From contig CAKZSB010000026.1 of the NCBI GenBank assembly GCA_937920585.1, forward strand, positions 46,984 to 110,983: DNA of 64,000 nucleotides. Direction: 5' to 3'. Position numbers and translations under genes: made by a program. The notes under the pieces are model-generated. The model was not told the origin of the DNA, made no database searches, and was given only the letters and a program-made list of their open reading frames with translations. Shown piece after piece: positions 55,033 to 63,725 of the stretch. Position 1 is the first letter of the stretch; every line of letters starts with the position of its first letter. Source of the DNA: an uncultured Granulosicoccaceae bacterium (GTDB lineage Bacteria > Pseudomonadota > Gammaproteobacteria > Granulosicoccales > Granulosicoccaceae).

Positions 55033-56235
55033 ATGTCACCGCAGACCTCAAGCTCGTTAATCCCGTCCTATGCCAGATTACCAGTATCGTTCGTACGGGG
55101 CGAAGGCGCGCGGCTTTGGGATGACGAGGGAAACGAATACCTGGACGCGTTGGGCGGCATTGCGGTTTGCGCTCTGGGACACGCCCACCCGGACATCACC
55201 CGGGCAATTTCAGATCAGGCCGCAACCCTGCTGCACACTTCTAATCTGTTCGGCATCGAACATCAGGAAAGACTGGCAAGCCGTCTGTGTGAGCTCAGCG
55301 GGATGGAAGCGGTGTTCTTTTGTAACAGCGGTGCGGAAGCCAACGAGGCCGCAATTAAGTTAACCCGGCTCTACGGCCACAGCCGGAATATCGACAATCC
55401 CAGGGTTATCACCTTCAACGACAGTTTCCACGGCCGCACCATGGGCACACTCAGCGCCACCGGCAATCCCAAAGTTCACGCAGGTTTTGAACCGCTGGTC
55501 AGCGGCTTCGTGCACGTGCCTTACAACAACATCGACGCTGTCGCGGCGCTCGCCGAAGACCCTGAGATCGTCGCCGTGATGGTTGAGCCCATCCTCGGCG
55601 AAGGCGGCGTCGTAATCCCCGACGATGACTTCCTGCCCGCGCTGCGCGAGCTCTGCTATCAAAATGAATGGCTGCTGATCGCGGATGAAATTCAAACCGG
55701 TGTTGGCAGAACCGGGCACTGGTACGCCAGCACAGGCATGGGCGTCATCCCGGATGTTATCACCAGCGCAAAAGCGCTGGGCAACGGCATTCCGATTGGC
55801 GCCTGCCTGACCAGAGGCGTCGCCGCAGGCCTGATTCAGCCAGGCCACCACGGCAGCACATTCGGTGGCAATCCATTCGCCACACGCGTCGGTCTGCAGG
55901 TGCTGGAAACATTGCAACGCGACGACCTGCCGCAACGCGCTAAAAGTGGCGGCGAACGCCTGCAGCTCAAACTCAATCAGGCATTGCACAATCGCCCGGA
56001 AGTCGTGGAGATTCGCGGCCGCGGCATGATGATCGGTATCGAGCTCGACACTGACTGCTCAACTCTTGTGAAAGCTGGCCTGGAGCAACGTGTCATATTC
56101 AACGTTACGGCCGGCAACGTTCTCAGACTGCTACCACCCTACAATCTTCGCGACGACGAGATTGACGAAATTGCCAATCGGGTGACTCGATCGATAGAGA
56201 GCGTGTGTCAGGCGACTGACGCAACACCCGCATGA
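55033..56235 (+). CDS. argD: Acetylornithine aminotransferase (ArgD/AstC-like)
   Basis: A PLP-dependent class III aminotransferase of 400 residues from the ATG at 55033. Motifs: LGGIAVCALGHAHPDI, FFCNSGAEANEAAIKL, FHGRTMGTLSATG, LIADEIQTGVGRTG, and the lysine region ITSAKALGNGIPIGA. In arginine synthesis it transfers an amino group to N-acetylglutamate semialdehyde. An in-frame ATG at 54961 has no family support. Overlaps argF by ATGA, so both are arginine genes translated together. Succinyl-ornithine activity (AstC) cannot be excluded. Confidence 0.93.
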   Translation: MSPQTSSSLIPSYARLPVSFVRGEGARLWDDEGNEYLDALGGIAVCALGHAHPDITRAISDQAATLLHTSNLFGIEHQERLASRLCELSGMEAVFFCNSGAEANEAAIKLTRLYGHSRNIDNPRVITFNDSFHGRTMGTLSATGNPKVHAGFEPLVSGFVHVPYNNIDAVAALAEDPEIVAVMVEPILGEGGVVIPDDDFLPALRELCYQNEWLLIADEIQTGVGRTGHWYASTGMGVIPDVITSAKALGNGIPIGACLTRGVAAGLIQPGHHGSTFGGNPFATRVGLQVLETLQRDDLPQRAKSGGERLQLKLNQALHNRPEVVEIRGRGMMIGIELDTDCSTLVKAGLEQRVIFNVTAGNVLRLLPPYNLRDDEIDEIANRVTRSIESVCQATDATPA

Positions 56236-57134
56236 GTGTCCGCCACTTTCTCAGCGAATCCGACCTCACCGGTGACGAATTTCGTGCCGTAATCGAGGCC
56301 GCCATCGATATAAAAAAGCAATGGAAAAGCGGTAAAACCCGCGACACCCTGCGCAATCGCACACTGGCGATGATTTTCGAAAAAGCATCCACGCGGACAC
56401 GCACCTCGTTCGAGGCAGGTATGGTCCAGCTCGGCGGCCATGCTATCAATCTCTCGCCCAATGACAGTCAGCTTAGCCGCGGAGAACCTATTACCGACAC
56501 GTCGCGGGTTATGAGTGAGATGGTGGACGCAGTCATGCTACGCACTAACAGTCATGCGACACAGCAGGAATTTGCCAGCGTATCCAGGATACCGGTGATC
56601 AACGGGCTCTCGGACAGACTGCACCCCTGTCAGCTGCTGGCAGATATCCAGACATGCGTAGAACTTCGCGGCGATGTAAAAGGTGCCAGAATCGCGTGGA
56701 TCGGCCCCGGTAACAACATGTGCAACTCCTTTATCAACACCGCACAGCTACTCGATTTCACGCTCGCCATCGCCTGCCCCGACGCGTTGCGACCGGACGA
56801 GAATCTCGCCGGGCAGCATGCCAGCCATGTCGAATTCTGTGACACTGCAGCAACGGCCTGCCAAAACGCGGATGTTGTTGTGACTGACGTCTGGGCCAGT
56901 ATGGGGGAGGAGCAGGATGCGGCTCAGTATGCCGAACTGCTGCGCCCGTATCAGGTCAATCAGGCCCTGCTCAAGCAGGCTAGTAAAGACGCGATATTTC
57001 TGCACTGCCTGCCAGCGCATCGCGGCGAAGAGGTAACGGCAGAGGTCATCGACGGGCCTCAAAGTGCCGTTTGGCAGGAGGCGGGGAATCGCCTGCACGC
57101 ACAAAAAGCACTACTGGAATTCCTGCTCCTGTAG
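56232..57134 (+). CDS. argF: Ornithine carbamoyltransferase
   Basis: Makes citrulline from ornithine and carbamoyl phosphate. 300 residues with the carbamoyl-phosphate loop EKASTRTRTSFE at about 50-61, NGLSDRLHPCQLLAD, and FLHCLPAHRGEEV with the catalytic cysteine. The GEPITDTSRVMSEMVDAVMLR segment is typical of the anabolic enzyme. It begins inside the argD end (ATGA). Downstream is a 144-base gap before the pilin accessory gene. Confidence 0.95.
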   Translation: MSVRHFLSESDLTGDEFRAVIEAAIDIKKQWKSGKTRDTLRNRTLAMIFEKASTRTRTSFEAGMVQLGGHAINLSPNDSQLSRGEPITDTSRVMSEMVDAVMLRTNSHATQQEFASVSRIPVINGLSDRLHPCQLLADIQTCVELRGDVKGARIAWIGPGNNMCNSFINTAQLLDFTLAIACPDALRPDENLAGQHASHVEFCDTAATACQNADVVVTDVWASMGEEQDAAQYAELLRPYQVNQALLKQASKDAIFLHCLPAHRGEEVTAEVIDGPQSAVWQEAGNRLHAQKALLEFLLL

Positions 57135-57278
57135 CAAGCTCATGCCAGGCCGAGCAAAACTAGCAAACCTGCATCACGGAACTACGCAGTAGCACTTACC
57201 TGCCACCGCCTTGTGGAAAAAATCTTGCAAAAGGGTCAGGACATTCGTCCTGAGCAACCTTTGCAGCATCTTCCTATC

Positions 57279-58031
57279 ATGAAACTTCCCTCTTTACGAA
57301 ACGCGGTCCTGATGCATTTCGGCGTAAGTCTGGCGATCTTTCTGGTTTTGGTTTACCTGATGATACGTGTCTGGTATCCGGGCGCTCTCTTCACGATGGA
57401 CGGGGGCATACAGGGATTGTCGATACTCGCCCCGATCGATCTGGTGCTGGGGCCATTGCTGACACTGTTTTTCTATCGACCGACAAAAAAGAGTGTCAAA
57501 TTTGATATGTGTTGTATTGCCCTGGTCCAGGTTCTGGCACTGGGTTACGGCATTCATGCGGTCTATCAACAACGCCCAGTCGCGCTGGTGTTCGCGCAAG
57601 AGCGCTTCGAAACGGTGTCTCACTCGGATTATCGTGCATCATCATCAGACCTTATCGAGCTCGGCGTTGAGCCGCTCGCCCTGGAACAGTTTGGCGACAA
57701 TTCTCCACGTCTGGTATACGCCAGGAGCCACACGCCGGAAACCTATGGCGATTATCTTGCAGACCTGCTGAACGGCTTGCCCGAACTCAGGGAACGCAGC
57801 GATCGCTATTTGCCACTCGGCGATGGCAGAACCAACATAGAAAAGTACGCACTCGATCCGGAGTCGATTGACGATCAAGCGGTGATCGAAGTGCCGGCGG
57901 TCAGCCCTGCGGACGAAAAAGTTGTCAATGAGGCACGTTACGAACTCAGGGGACGCTACGGGATGGCACATCTGGTGCTGAATCAGGAGTCGTTCAAGTT
58001 ACGTCGTATCGAATCCCTGAAACAGCCTTAA
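57279..58031 (+). CDS. TfpX/TfpZ-family type IV pilin accessory protein
   Basis: TfpX and TfpZ proteins are inner membrane helpers for pilin assembly or trafficking. The ATG at 57279 gives 250 residues: four N-terminal helices (ALMHFGVSLAIFLVLVYLMI-like, LTMDG-type loop, SILAPIDLVLGPLLTLFFY, CCIALVQVLALGYGIHAVY) and a large periplasmic C-terminus. The signature LAPIDLVLGPLLTLFFYRP is distinctive. Only the sequence similarity supports it; no pilin gene is beside it. A GTG-like or ATG start at 57213 would add 22 residues. Confidence 0.8.
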   Translation: MKLPSLRNAVLMHFGVSLAIFLVLVYLMIRVWYPGALFTMDGGIQGLSILAPIDLVLGPLLTLFFYRPTKKSVKFDMCCIALVQVLALGYGIHAVYQQRPVALVFAQERFETVSHSDYRASSSDLIELGVEPLALEQFGDNSPRLVYARSHTPETYGDYLADLLNGLPELRERSDRYLPLGDGRTNIEKYALDPESIDDQAVIEVPAVSPADEKVVNEARYELRGRYGMAHLVLNQESFKLRRIESLKQP

Positions 58032-58193
58032 GTTTCCAATTTATTACAGCTAGAAAAGCTCAAAACGGGTGACAGTACTATAAATGTTAGTATCTAAAGC
58101 GGTTCCTTTGATACCCAAAAACCCGAACGCTGTCTGGACATCCAGAGCTGATTTCTATCCTACCCCCTACATGATCCAGAACTGGCGAACTGT

Positions 58194-59876
58194 ATGAACT
58201 ACCTCTTTCTGATCGCCGCGGCGACCATGATCAGTCTGGCCGTCATACCCATCATGGTTCGGCTGGCGCCTTCTCTGGGCATGATGGACATCCCCGAAAG
58301 CCGCAAAGTACACACCAACCCGATCCCGCGAGTCGGTGGCTGGGGCATCATTATTGGCGCGCTCATTCCAGTAATGACGCTAACCAATATCATGGAACCA
58401 CTGGTGCTTTGTTATCTGGCCGGTTCACTGACCTTGCTGGTATTCGGTGCACTGGATGATCGCCGTGAAATGGGCCACTACACGAAATTCATTGGCCAGT
58501 TCCTGGCGGTTCTGCCCATGGTTTACTGGGCTGACCTGTACGTTCTTGAGTTCCCGTTTATCTGGTTTGAACTACCCGAGTGGTTTCACCGCGCTTTCAC
58601 CGTGGTCGCCATGATCGGTGTGATTAACGCTATCAACCACTCTGACGGGCTGGACGGGCTTGCCGGTGGAGAAGCACTGATATCGCTCGGCGCACTGGCG
58701 CTGATCGCCTACTTCTCACCCGGCAGCGACCTCACCATTGTGCTGGCACTGGCGGCGATTGGCGGTCTGGTTGGATTTCTGCGCTACAACACGCACCCTG
58801 CCATGGTTTTCATGGGTGACGGCGGCAGCCAGTTTCTGGGTTTCACACTCGGCTTCCTCGCAATCCTGCTCACCCAGCATACCAACACCGAAGTCAGTAA
58901 AAGCGTGGTATTGCTGCTGCTGGGGCTGCCAATTGTCGACATCCTCGTGGTACTCAAAAAACGCTCAATGTCCGGCTCTAATATCTTCCAGGCAACGCGC
59001 AATCACGTGCACCACCGCCTGCTGGAGATCGGCCTTGCGCACAAAGAATCTGTCGTTGTCATTTATTCGCTGCACACTTTTCTCGTCTGCTGCGGCATCT
59101 GGCTCCAACAGGGCAACGACTGGCTGATTGCCGGCCTCTACCTGGCCGTGTGTGGTTCAGCCTTTTTTCTGCTCAACTGGGCAGAACGCAACAACTGGCG
59201 TCCCGGCAAGTCTGGTGTATTTTCAGCGTTTTCGAAAAGCCTGGATGCGGTTGAACAAAAGCAGTTGCTCATGAAAAGCTCGCGTCGATTCCTCGAGCTT
59301 GCGATACCCGGTTACCTCATCGCACTGGCAGTCTGGATCAACGATATCCCTCGTGATTTCGGCATCGTGGCGGTTGTACTGGCCGTGCTGCTGGCGATTC
59401 AGAACTTCAACATCTATCCGTTCCGGGTCAACACTCGACGCGGCATCATCTACATCACCGTGGTCTTCGCGATATACCTGTCGACCATCGATCGCGTCAC
59501 CTGGCAAAACCCGTGGGCTGTCGGCCTGGAGATCGCATTCTATGCGTCGGTTTGTCTGGCCATTTTCCTGGCCATTAAATTCTCGCCCGGCAGACGCAAG
59601 GAAGAATTTAAAGTCACCTCTTTTGACTACCTGCTGTTATTCCTGATCGTGGGCTCATTGCTGTTCTCCCGCACCCCGTTGCAGTTCGGAACGTTCAACG
59701 TAAACGTGTTTGTGGTCGTGCTGGCAATTATCCTGTACGCATCGGAGCTGCTATTGGTAGAGCGCCGCGAACGACGTGATTTTCTGGGCTCGGCAGCACT
59801 GATCACGCTGATTCTAATTGCGCTGCGCGGACTGGATCTGATCCACCTGAACATCGGGCTGGATCCAACCCAGTAG
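58194..59876 (+). CDS. WecA-like undecaprenyl-phosphate glycosyl-1-phosphate transferase with extra membrane domain
   Basis: The MraY/WecA-type polyprenol phosphotransferase core covers about the first 330 residues: FGALDDRREMGHYTK (DDxxE), the NAINHSDGLDGLAGG motif, MGDGGSQFLGF, and NHVHHRLLEIG (HxHHR). It moves a GlcNAc-1-P-like sugar phosphate to undecaprenyl phosphate, starting O-antigen, ECA or exopolysaccharide. Unusually, the protein continues for a further 220 residues with about seven additional membrane helices (for example PGYLIALAVWINDIP, IIYITVVFAIYLS, VNVFVVVLAIILYASELLLV), giving 560 residues rather than about 350. The start MNYLFLIAAATMISLAVIP is a normal first helix. Confidence 0.85.
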   Translation: MNYLFLIAAATMISLAVIPIMVRLAPSLGMMDIPESRKVHTNPIPRVGGWGIIIGALIPVMTLTNIMEPLVLCYLAGSLTLLVFGALDDRREMGHYTKFIGQFLAVLPMVYWADLYVLEFPFIWFELPEWFHRAFTVVAMIGVINAINHSDGLDGLAGGEALISLGALALIAYFSPGSDLTIVLALAAIGGLVGFLRYNTHPAMVFMGDGGSQFLGFTLGFLAILLTQHTNTEVSKSVVLLLLGLPIVDILVVLKKRSMSGSNIFQATRNHVHHRLLEIGLAHKESVVVIYSLHTFLVCCGIWLQQGNDWLIAGLYLAVCGSAFFLLNWAERNNWRPGKSGVFSAFSKSLDAVEQKQLLMKSSRRFLELAIPGYLIALAVWINDIPRDFGIVAVVLAVLLAIQNFNIYPFRVNTRRGIIYITVVFAIYLSTIDRVTWQNPWAVGLEIAFYASVCLAIFLAIKFSPGRRKEEFKVTSFDYLLLFLIVGSLLFSRTPLQFGTFNVNVFVVVLAIILYASELLLVERRERRDFLGSAALITLILIALRGLDLIHLNIGLDPTQ

Positions 59877-59888
59877 CGCTGCGAACGT

Positions 59889-60707
59889 TTATACCGGCGA
59901 CAGGCTCTGACGCTTGTCGTCGATAACATCGTGAGCCAGGTCACTATCGATATGCGTCAGTTGTTCGGCAAAGCCAAACAACAGAGCAGTGTCGCAAAGT
60001 AAATTAACCAGCCTTGGAATGCCGCGGCTGGCCTCCCAAATGGTTTGCACCGCAGCATCACTGAAGATTTCATGTTCGACGCCTGCGACCATCAGGCGAT
60101 GGCGAATATAGGCGTGCGCCTCTTCAAGATCCAGAGGTTCGATGTTGTGATCCACCGTAATTCTGTGCCGAAACGGCACACAGGCCGGATCGCTCAGAGT
60201 TTCACGAAGACCCGCCTGCCCCACTAACACCAACTGCAACAGATCGGCTCGATCCGCGTTCAGATTGGACAACATCCGCAGATGCTCGAGCATCTCGACA
60301 CTCAGATTGTGCGCCTCGTCGATAACCAGCACCGGCCGGTTACCTGCCGCCTGCTGTTCACCCAGGTAGTTACACAGTCGCTGGTACAGCAGCACGCGAT
60401 TATCACCACTCGGATCCTGCTCGAAAGCCAGCAGCATCCATTGCAGCAGCTCGGAAAAATTCTCGGGCATTGTGTGCGACATCAAGCCGATCGTAAGACT
60501 ACCCCTGTCGGACTTCATCAATCGGCGCACCAGGCTCGTTTTCCCGGAACCGATTTCACCGGTTATCACCGCAAAACCCGACTGGCTCATAAACACGTAT
60601 TCGAGCATCGATAACGCCGCCTGATGCCCCTTGCTCAGGAAGAGATAACGGGTATCGGGGCGCATCAGAAAGGGTTTTTCGGACAGACCGTAAAATGCTT
60701 CGTACAT
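59889..60707 (-). CDS. ExeA/GspA-like AAA ATPase
   Basis: A 272-residue AAA ATPase of the general-secretion ExeA group, here without a peptidoglycan-binding C-terminus. Walker A GEIGSGKTSLV is at about residues 50-58, Walker B VLVIDEAHNLS near 129, and GLVGQAGLRE near 160. The start MYEAFYGLSEKPFLMRPDT is the family signature. ExeA-like ATPases occur with type II secretion, and in PEP-CTERM/exopolysaccharide loci alongside WecA-like transferases; the convergent gene here is such a transferase, so a link to surface polysaccharide is plausible. Confidence 0.82.
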   Translation of the reverse strand: MYEAFYGLSEKPFLMRPDTRYLFLSKGHQAALSMLEYVFMSQSGFAVITGEIGSGKTSLVRRLMKSDRGSLTIGLMSHTMPENFSELLQWMLLAFEQDPSGDNRVLLYQRLCNYLGEQQAAGNRPVLVIDEAHNLSVEMLEHLRMLSNLNADRADLLQLVLVGQAGLRETLSDPACVPFRHRITVDHNIEPLDLEEAHAYIRHRLMVAGVEHEIFSDAAVQTIWEASRGIPRLVNLLCDTALLFGFAEQLTHIDSDLAHDVIDDKRQSLSPV

Positions 60708-60829
60708 GATATCCAGAGACGGCTCGCGCCGCAGTTCAGTTGTTGGCCCCGACTACCCTGGCGCCGCAGCGAAGATGATACCAACGATCAGGTGAAAACC
60801 GCAGCCAGATGAACGGCTTGCCACGCAGA

Positions 60830-60842
60830 TTTCGCCTATACT
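60830..60842 (+). promoter_or_regulatory. Candidate -10 element for the deaminase gene
   Basis: TATACT at 60837-60842 is a good -10 match and lies 44 bases before the deaminase start. The region where a -35 should be reads CGGCTT-like and is poor, so this is a weak call. It lies in the 178-base gap between the divergent ATPase and deaminase genes. Confidence 0.3.
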
Positions 60843-60885
60843 GCGCCTCGCCCTGTTCAACCAGATAAAGTCGAAAAGACACGCT

Positions 60886-61494
60886 ATGACCGCCAGCAGC
60901 CACAACGATCACACCCTCACTGACCGCCTGATCGATTGCATCGAAAACGATATATTGCCACTTACAACTGCCGGGGTAGCCGCCGGAAACAAAATATTTG
61001 GCGCAGCACTGCTGTCTAAACACGACCTGACAACCGTACTGGCGGAAACCAACAACGAAACCGAAAATCCGCTTTGGCACGGCGAGATGCATTTACTCAA
61101 GCGCTACTACGAATTGCCGGCCAGCGGACGCCCGCAACCGACGGACATGATTTTTCTATCCACCCACGAACCCTGCAGCCTTTGCCTGTCGGCAATCACC
61201 TGGAGCGGATTCGACAACTTCTATTACCTTTTCAGCCACGAAGACTCGCGCGACGCCTTTGCAATCCCGCACGATCTGAAGATTCTAAAAGAGGTATTCG
61301 ATGTCGATCCTGGCGAATACCGCCGCGACAACGCATTCTGGCGCTGCCATGCGCTGCGCGACCTGGTCGCCGGCCTGGATGAGAGTGACTCAGGCACCTG
61401 TAATAACCGGATTGACAGCATTGTCGAGCGCTACAATCAGCTGTCAAACGCCTATCAGGCCGACAAAGGGCAGAATGACATCCCGCTGAACTAG
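60886..61494 (+). CDS. Cytidine/nucleoside deaminase-like zinc enzyme
   Basis: 202 residues with the cytidine-deaminase zinc signature: WHGEMHLLKRY supplies His and the proton-shuttling Glu at about residues 65-67, and STHEPCSLCLSAITWSG (PCxxC) follows about 30 residues later. A conserved early part (AAGNKIFGAALLSKHDL) matches nucleobase deaminases. It is longer than TadA and lacks its typical HAE context, so tRNA editing is not expected; a free nucleoside or small base is likely. The C-terminal 70 residues are an unassigned helical extension. Confidence 0.8.
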   Translation: MTASSHNDHTLTDRLIDCIENDILPLTTAGVAAGNKIFGAALLSKHDLTTVLAETNNETENPLWHGEMHLLKRYYELPASGRPQPTDMIFLSTHEPCSLCLSAITWSGFDNFYYLFSHEDSRDAFAIPHDLKILKEVFDVDPGEYRRDNAFWRCHALRDLVAGLDESDSGTCNNRIDSIVERYNQLSNAYQADKGQNDIPLN

Positions 61495-61553
61495 GGGTAG
61501 GCTATCGGTCGGGTCCACTTCTTTTGCCGCAAATGATCACGATTGGCCATCGC

Positions 61554-61967
61554 ATGCTCAAATCTGCGCTGCTTGCAGCGCTCTTCGCCACAGCGCTGAT
61601 GCTGCCGACAGTGTATGCCGACCCGGCAGACCCAGCCATCGGCGTTTGGCAAACCGAACGCGCAGATAGCGGCGGTTTTCTCCACGTGAATATCACCTCG
61701 TGCGACGACAGACTCTGCGGCACTATCCTGCGTGCATTCGACAAAAATAACGAACCGGTTGCCGATTATGAACACCTGGGCAAACCGATGATCATGAAAA
61801 TGCGCATTATTGGTGCAGGTCGCTACGCCAAGGGCAAAATCTGGGCGCCAGACAACGACAAGACTTACAGATCGAAAATGCAACTAGATGGCTCAAACCT
61901 GATCGTCAATGGTTGCATCGCCTTCATTTGTCGTTCGCAAACCTGGATAGCAGTCCCCGCTACTTGA
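61554..61967 (+). CDS. DUF2147 exported protein
   Basis: A 137-residue exported protein. The start at 61554 gives a clean signal peptide (LKSALLAALFATALMLPTVYA, cleavage before DPAD). The mature part has GVWQTERADSGGFLHVNITS, two cysteine pairs (SCDDRLCGTIL) and KIWAPDNDKTYRSKM, the DUF2147 pattern: a lipocalin-like small beta-barrel. Upstream ATG at 61533 is an alternative. Function unknown. The next gene begins 33 bases later, so they may be co-transcribed. Confidence 0.85.
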   Translation: MLKSALLAALFATALMLPTVYADPADPAIGVWQTERADSGGFLHVNITSCDDRLCGTILRAFDKNNEPVADYEHLGKPMIMKMRIIGAGRYAKGKIWAPDNDKTYRSKMQLDGSNLIVNGCIAFICRSQTWIAVPAT

Positions 61968-61999
61968 AATCTTCAGCCACACCCATCACGAGAAAAGCC

Positions 62000-62521
62000 A
62001 TGAAACCACTCGCTATTCTGTCAATTTTACTGGCATCACTGGTCGCACCTTTCGCCTACGCCGATCAATGTCAGTTGCCGTCATTTATCGAAGAGGGAAG
62101 GAACTACGAATTTCAAATAGCGGACAGCATTCAAGCTGTCCAGGTGATCGAGATCGACGCACAAAGCTGCTGGGTAAGAATAAGCGACCGCGACTGGATC
62201 AATCTGGCCCACACCACTGCCATCAAAGACACCACAGTCGACAAGCTGCTGCAGTCCAACTCGCCTGTGGGACGCTGGTCTTGCAAGTTTGCAGCAACTG
62301 GAAAATCGCTCGGTAACTTCACCTATGGCGCCAATGGCGAACTACTGATCTCGGGCGAAGGCTCCAACCGCCGGGGCACCTGGGCGATAAGCGAAAACAA
62401 TACATTGTCCTGGCGGTACGAGGGCGGTGGCGGTGAAGATCTGGATTACTGGGAAGTATCAAACGGCGTAATGAACATCACCGAAGGCGCCGACAAACTG
62501 ACCTGCAACAGAATTCAGTAG
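62000..62521 (+). CDS. Hypothetical exported protein
   Basis: Not assigned to a family. 173 residues from the ATG at 62000 with a signal peptide (PLAILSILLASLVAPFAYA, cleavage before DQC). The C-terminal half resembles lipocalin/DUF2147-type blades (VGRWSCKFAATGKSLGNFTY, GTWAISENNTLSWRYEGGGG) and ends with paired Cys residues likely forming disulphides (Cys in CKF and DKLTCNR). It is not a duplicate of the previous gene in sequence, but shares the small, exported beta-rich character. Confidence 0.7.
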   Translation: MKPLAILSILLASLVAPFAYADQCQLPSFIEEGRNYEFQIADSIQAVQVIEIDAQSCWVRISDRDWINLAHTTAIKDTTVDKLLQSNSPVGRWSCKFAATGKSLGNFTYGANGELLISGEGSNRRGTWAISENNTLSWRYEGGGGEDLDYWEVSNGVMNITEGADKLTCNRIQ

Positions 62522-62535
62522 CGGCGATCGACTGC

Positions 62536-62583
62536 GGCGACTCTGGCAGTTTGCCGGGTCGCCAAAAGCGGCTTTCGCAAAGC
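62536..62583. terminator. Terminator-like hairpins between convergent transcripts
   Basis: GGCGAC (62536-62541) pairs with GTCGCC (62558-62563) around an inner GGCA/TGCC stem. A second hairpin, GCTTT-CGC-AAAGC at 62571-62583, is followed on the minus strand by CGCTTTT, a plausible end for the tRNA-Thr/biotin-ligase transcript. Only a weak candidate: the stems are short and the T-run starts three bases after the stem. The rest of the 135-base gap holds no gene. Confidence 0.35.
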
Positions 62584-62656
62584 GTGCCCGGGCATGTTGC
62601 GCGCGGCCATGCTGGTGGCGCTACGGTATCGGGGGGATTAGAGCGGGAAAACTAAA

Positions 62657-62732
62657 TGGAGCTGGCGATAGGATTCGAACCTACGACCGGCTGATTACAA
62701 ATCAGCTGCTCTACCAACTGAGCTACGCCAGC
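62657..62732 (-). tRNA. tRNA-Thr(TGT)
   Basis: Reads as a complete tRNA on the minus strand: 7-bp acceptor stem GCTGGCG/CGCCAGC, D-arm GTAGCTCAGTTGGTAGAGC, anticodon arm GCTGA-TTTGTAA-TCAGC with anticodon TGT (threonine, codons ACA/ACG/ACU/ACC by wobble), T-arm GTAGGTTCGAATCCTAT-like, and discriminator T followed by encoded CCA. The position after birA is common; the usual tRNA-Tyr and tRNA-Gly neighbours are not seen here. Confidence 0.95.
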
Positions 62733-62793
62733 ACCAAGATGGGAAGTGTAGTCGACATGATCGATGACATCAAACAAATTAAGACTACTTTTT

Positions 62794-63594
62794 CTACACT
62801 TGACTATCGACTCGAACCGATACCTCGCCACTGGATAGCCCGGTCACGCCGTTTGGTGTTTCCACCAATAGCCTGCCGCCTTTATCGATGCCGCGTGCTA
62901 TGCCGTTTTTGACACTGCCAGCGTCGATTATTGATATGGGCTGGTTGTGTAGAAAGTCGTACTGCGACCAATCGGTCGCCAGTGTCTGCATGGCGAGGGC
63001 GTCAAATTGCATTGCCACAAGGTACAGTTCGGCGGCAATCTGTCCAATCAGCGCGGATCGATCGGGCGGTGTGCCACCTAACGCTGCGTAAAGATCGGTG
63101 TTGGGCTGATCGATACCGGAGCGCTCTGCCCCCTGCCGGTAGTTAATCCCGATTCCGGCGACGATGACGGTGCCGGAGGCTTCTGACGCGCCGGTTTCAA
63201 TGAGAATGCCGGCGAGCTTGCGACCCTGCTGATAGATATCGTTCGGCCACTTGACCATGACATCAGCCAGCTGATGTCGCCTCAATACACGGCAGACGGC
63301 AGCACCGGCCAGCAACGAGAATCCCGCTATTCGCGCGATTGGTTGTGGCACGCGAAGCTGAACCGAGAAGGTGACGCCACCGACCGGCGTCAGCCATTGT
63401 TTGCCACGCCTGCCACGCCCTGCCGTCTGCTGCTCGGTACAGCACAGCGTGAACTCGGGCAATGTTCCACCCTGTTCAACTAACCAGCTGTTGGTTGACT
63501 CAATCGTCTCGAATAGAACGACCTCTGGCGCGTGATTTGCCACTGCCATACAGGCATCTTTGATTGCATCGGCGTTCAGCGGCGTCATTGACAT
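62794..63594 (-). CDS. birA: Biotin-[acetyl-CoA-carboxylase] ligase, no DNA-binding domain
   Basis: Attaches biotin to the carboxyl carrier protein of acetyl-CoA carboxylase. The ATG at 63594 gives 266 residues. The catalytic region is clear: FETIESTNSWLVEQ, QQTAGRGRRGKQWLTP (the GRGRRG biotin/ATP loop), MVKWPNDIYQQGRKLAGILIE and IVAGIGINYRQ. Length and the lack of any helix-turn-helix before FETIEST mean this is a monofunctional (class I) ligase, unlike the 321-residue E. coli repressor. Biotin regulation must then use something else. It ends 61 bases before tRNA-Thr on the same strand. Confidence 0.93.
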   Translation of the reverse strand: MSMTPLNADAIKDACMAVANHAPEVVLFETIESTNSWLVEQGGTLPEFTLCCTEQQTAGRGRRGKQWLTPVGGVTFSVQLRVPQPIARIAGFSLLAGAAVCRVLRRHQLADVMVKWPNDIYQQGRKLAGILIETGASEASGTVIVAGIGINYRQGAERSGIDQPNTDLYAALGGTPPDRSALIGQIAAELYLVAMQFDALAMQTLATDWSQYDFLHNQPISIIDAGSVKNGIARGIDKGGRLLVETPNGVTGLSSGEVSVRVDSQV

Positions 63595-63725
63595 TCCGGC
63601 TCGACCACAATCCGCCTGTTGCGGCTGTAAGGCGGCTTTATCCGTTTTGGACCGAACGCTCTGCATACCGCTGCCAGATTATAAAAATACTCTTTCACGT
63701 CAGTCATTTAAGCAATCCCAATACT

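Noticed and set aside
62657..62732. Integration hotspot or prophage at tRNA-Thr
   Set aside because: No integrase, no duplicated tRNA end and no phage-like genes lie around it; neighbours are ordinary chromosomal genes.
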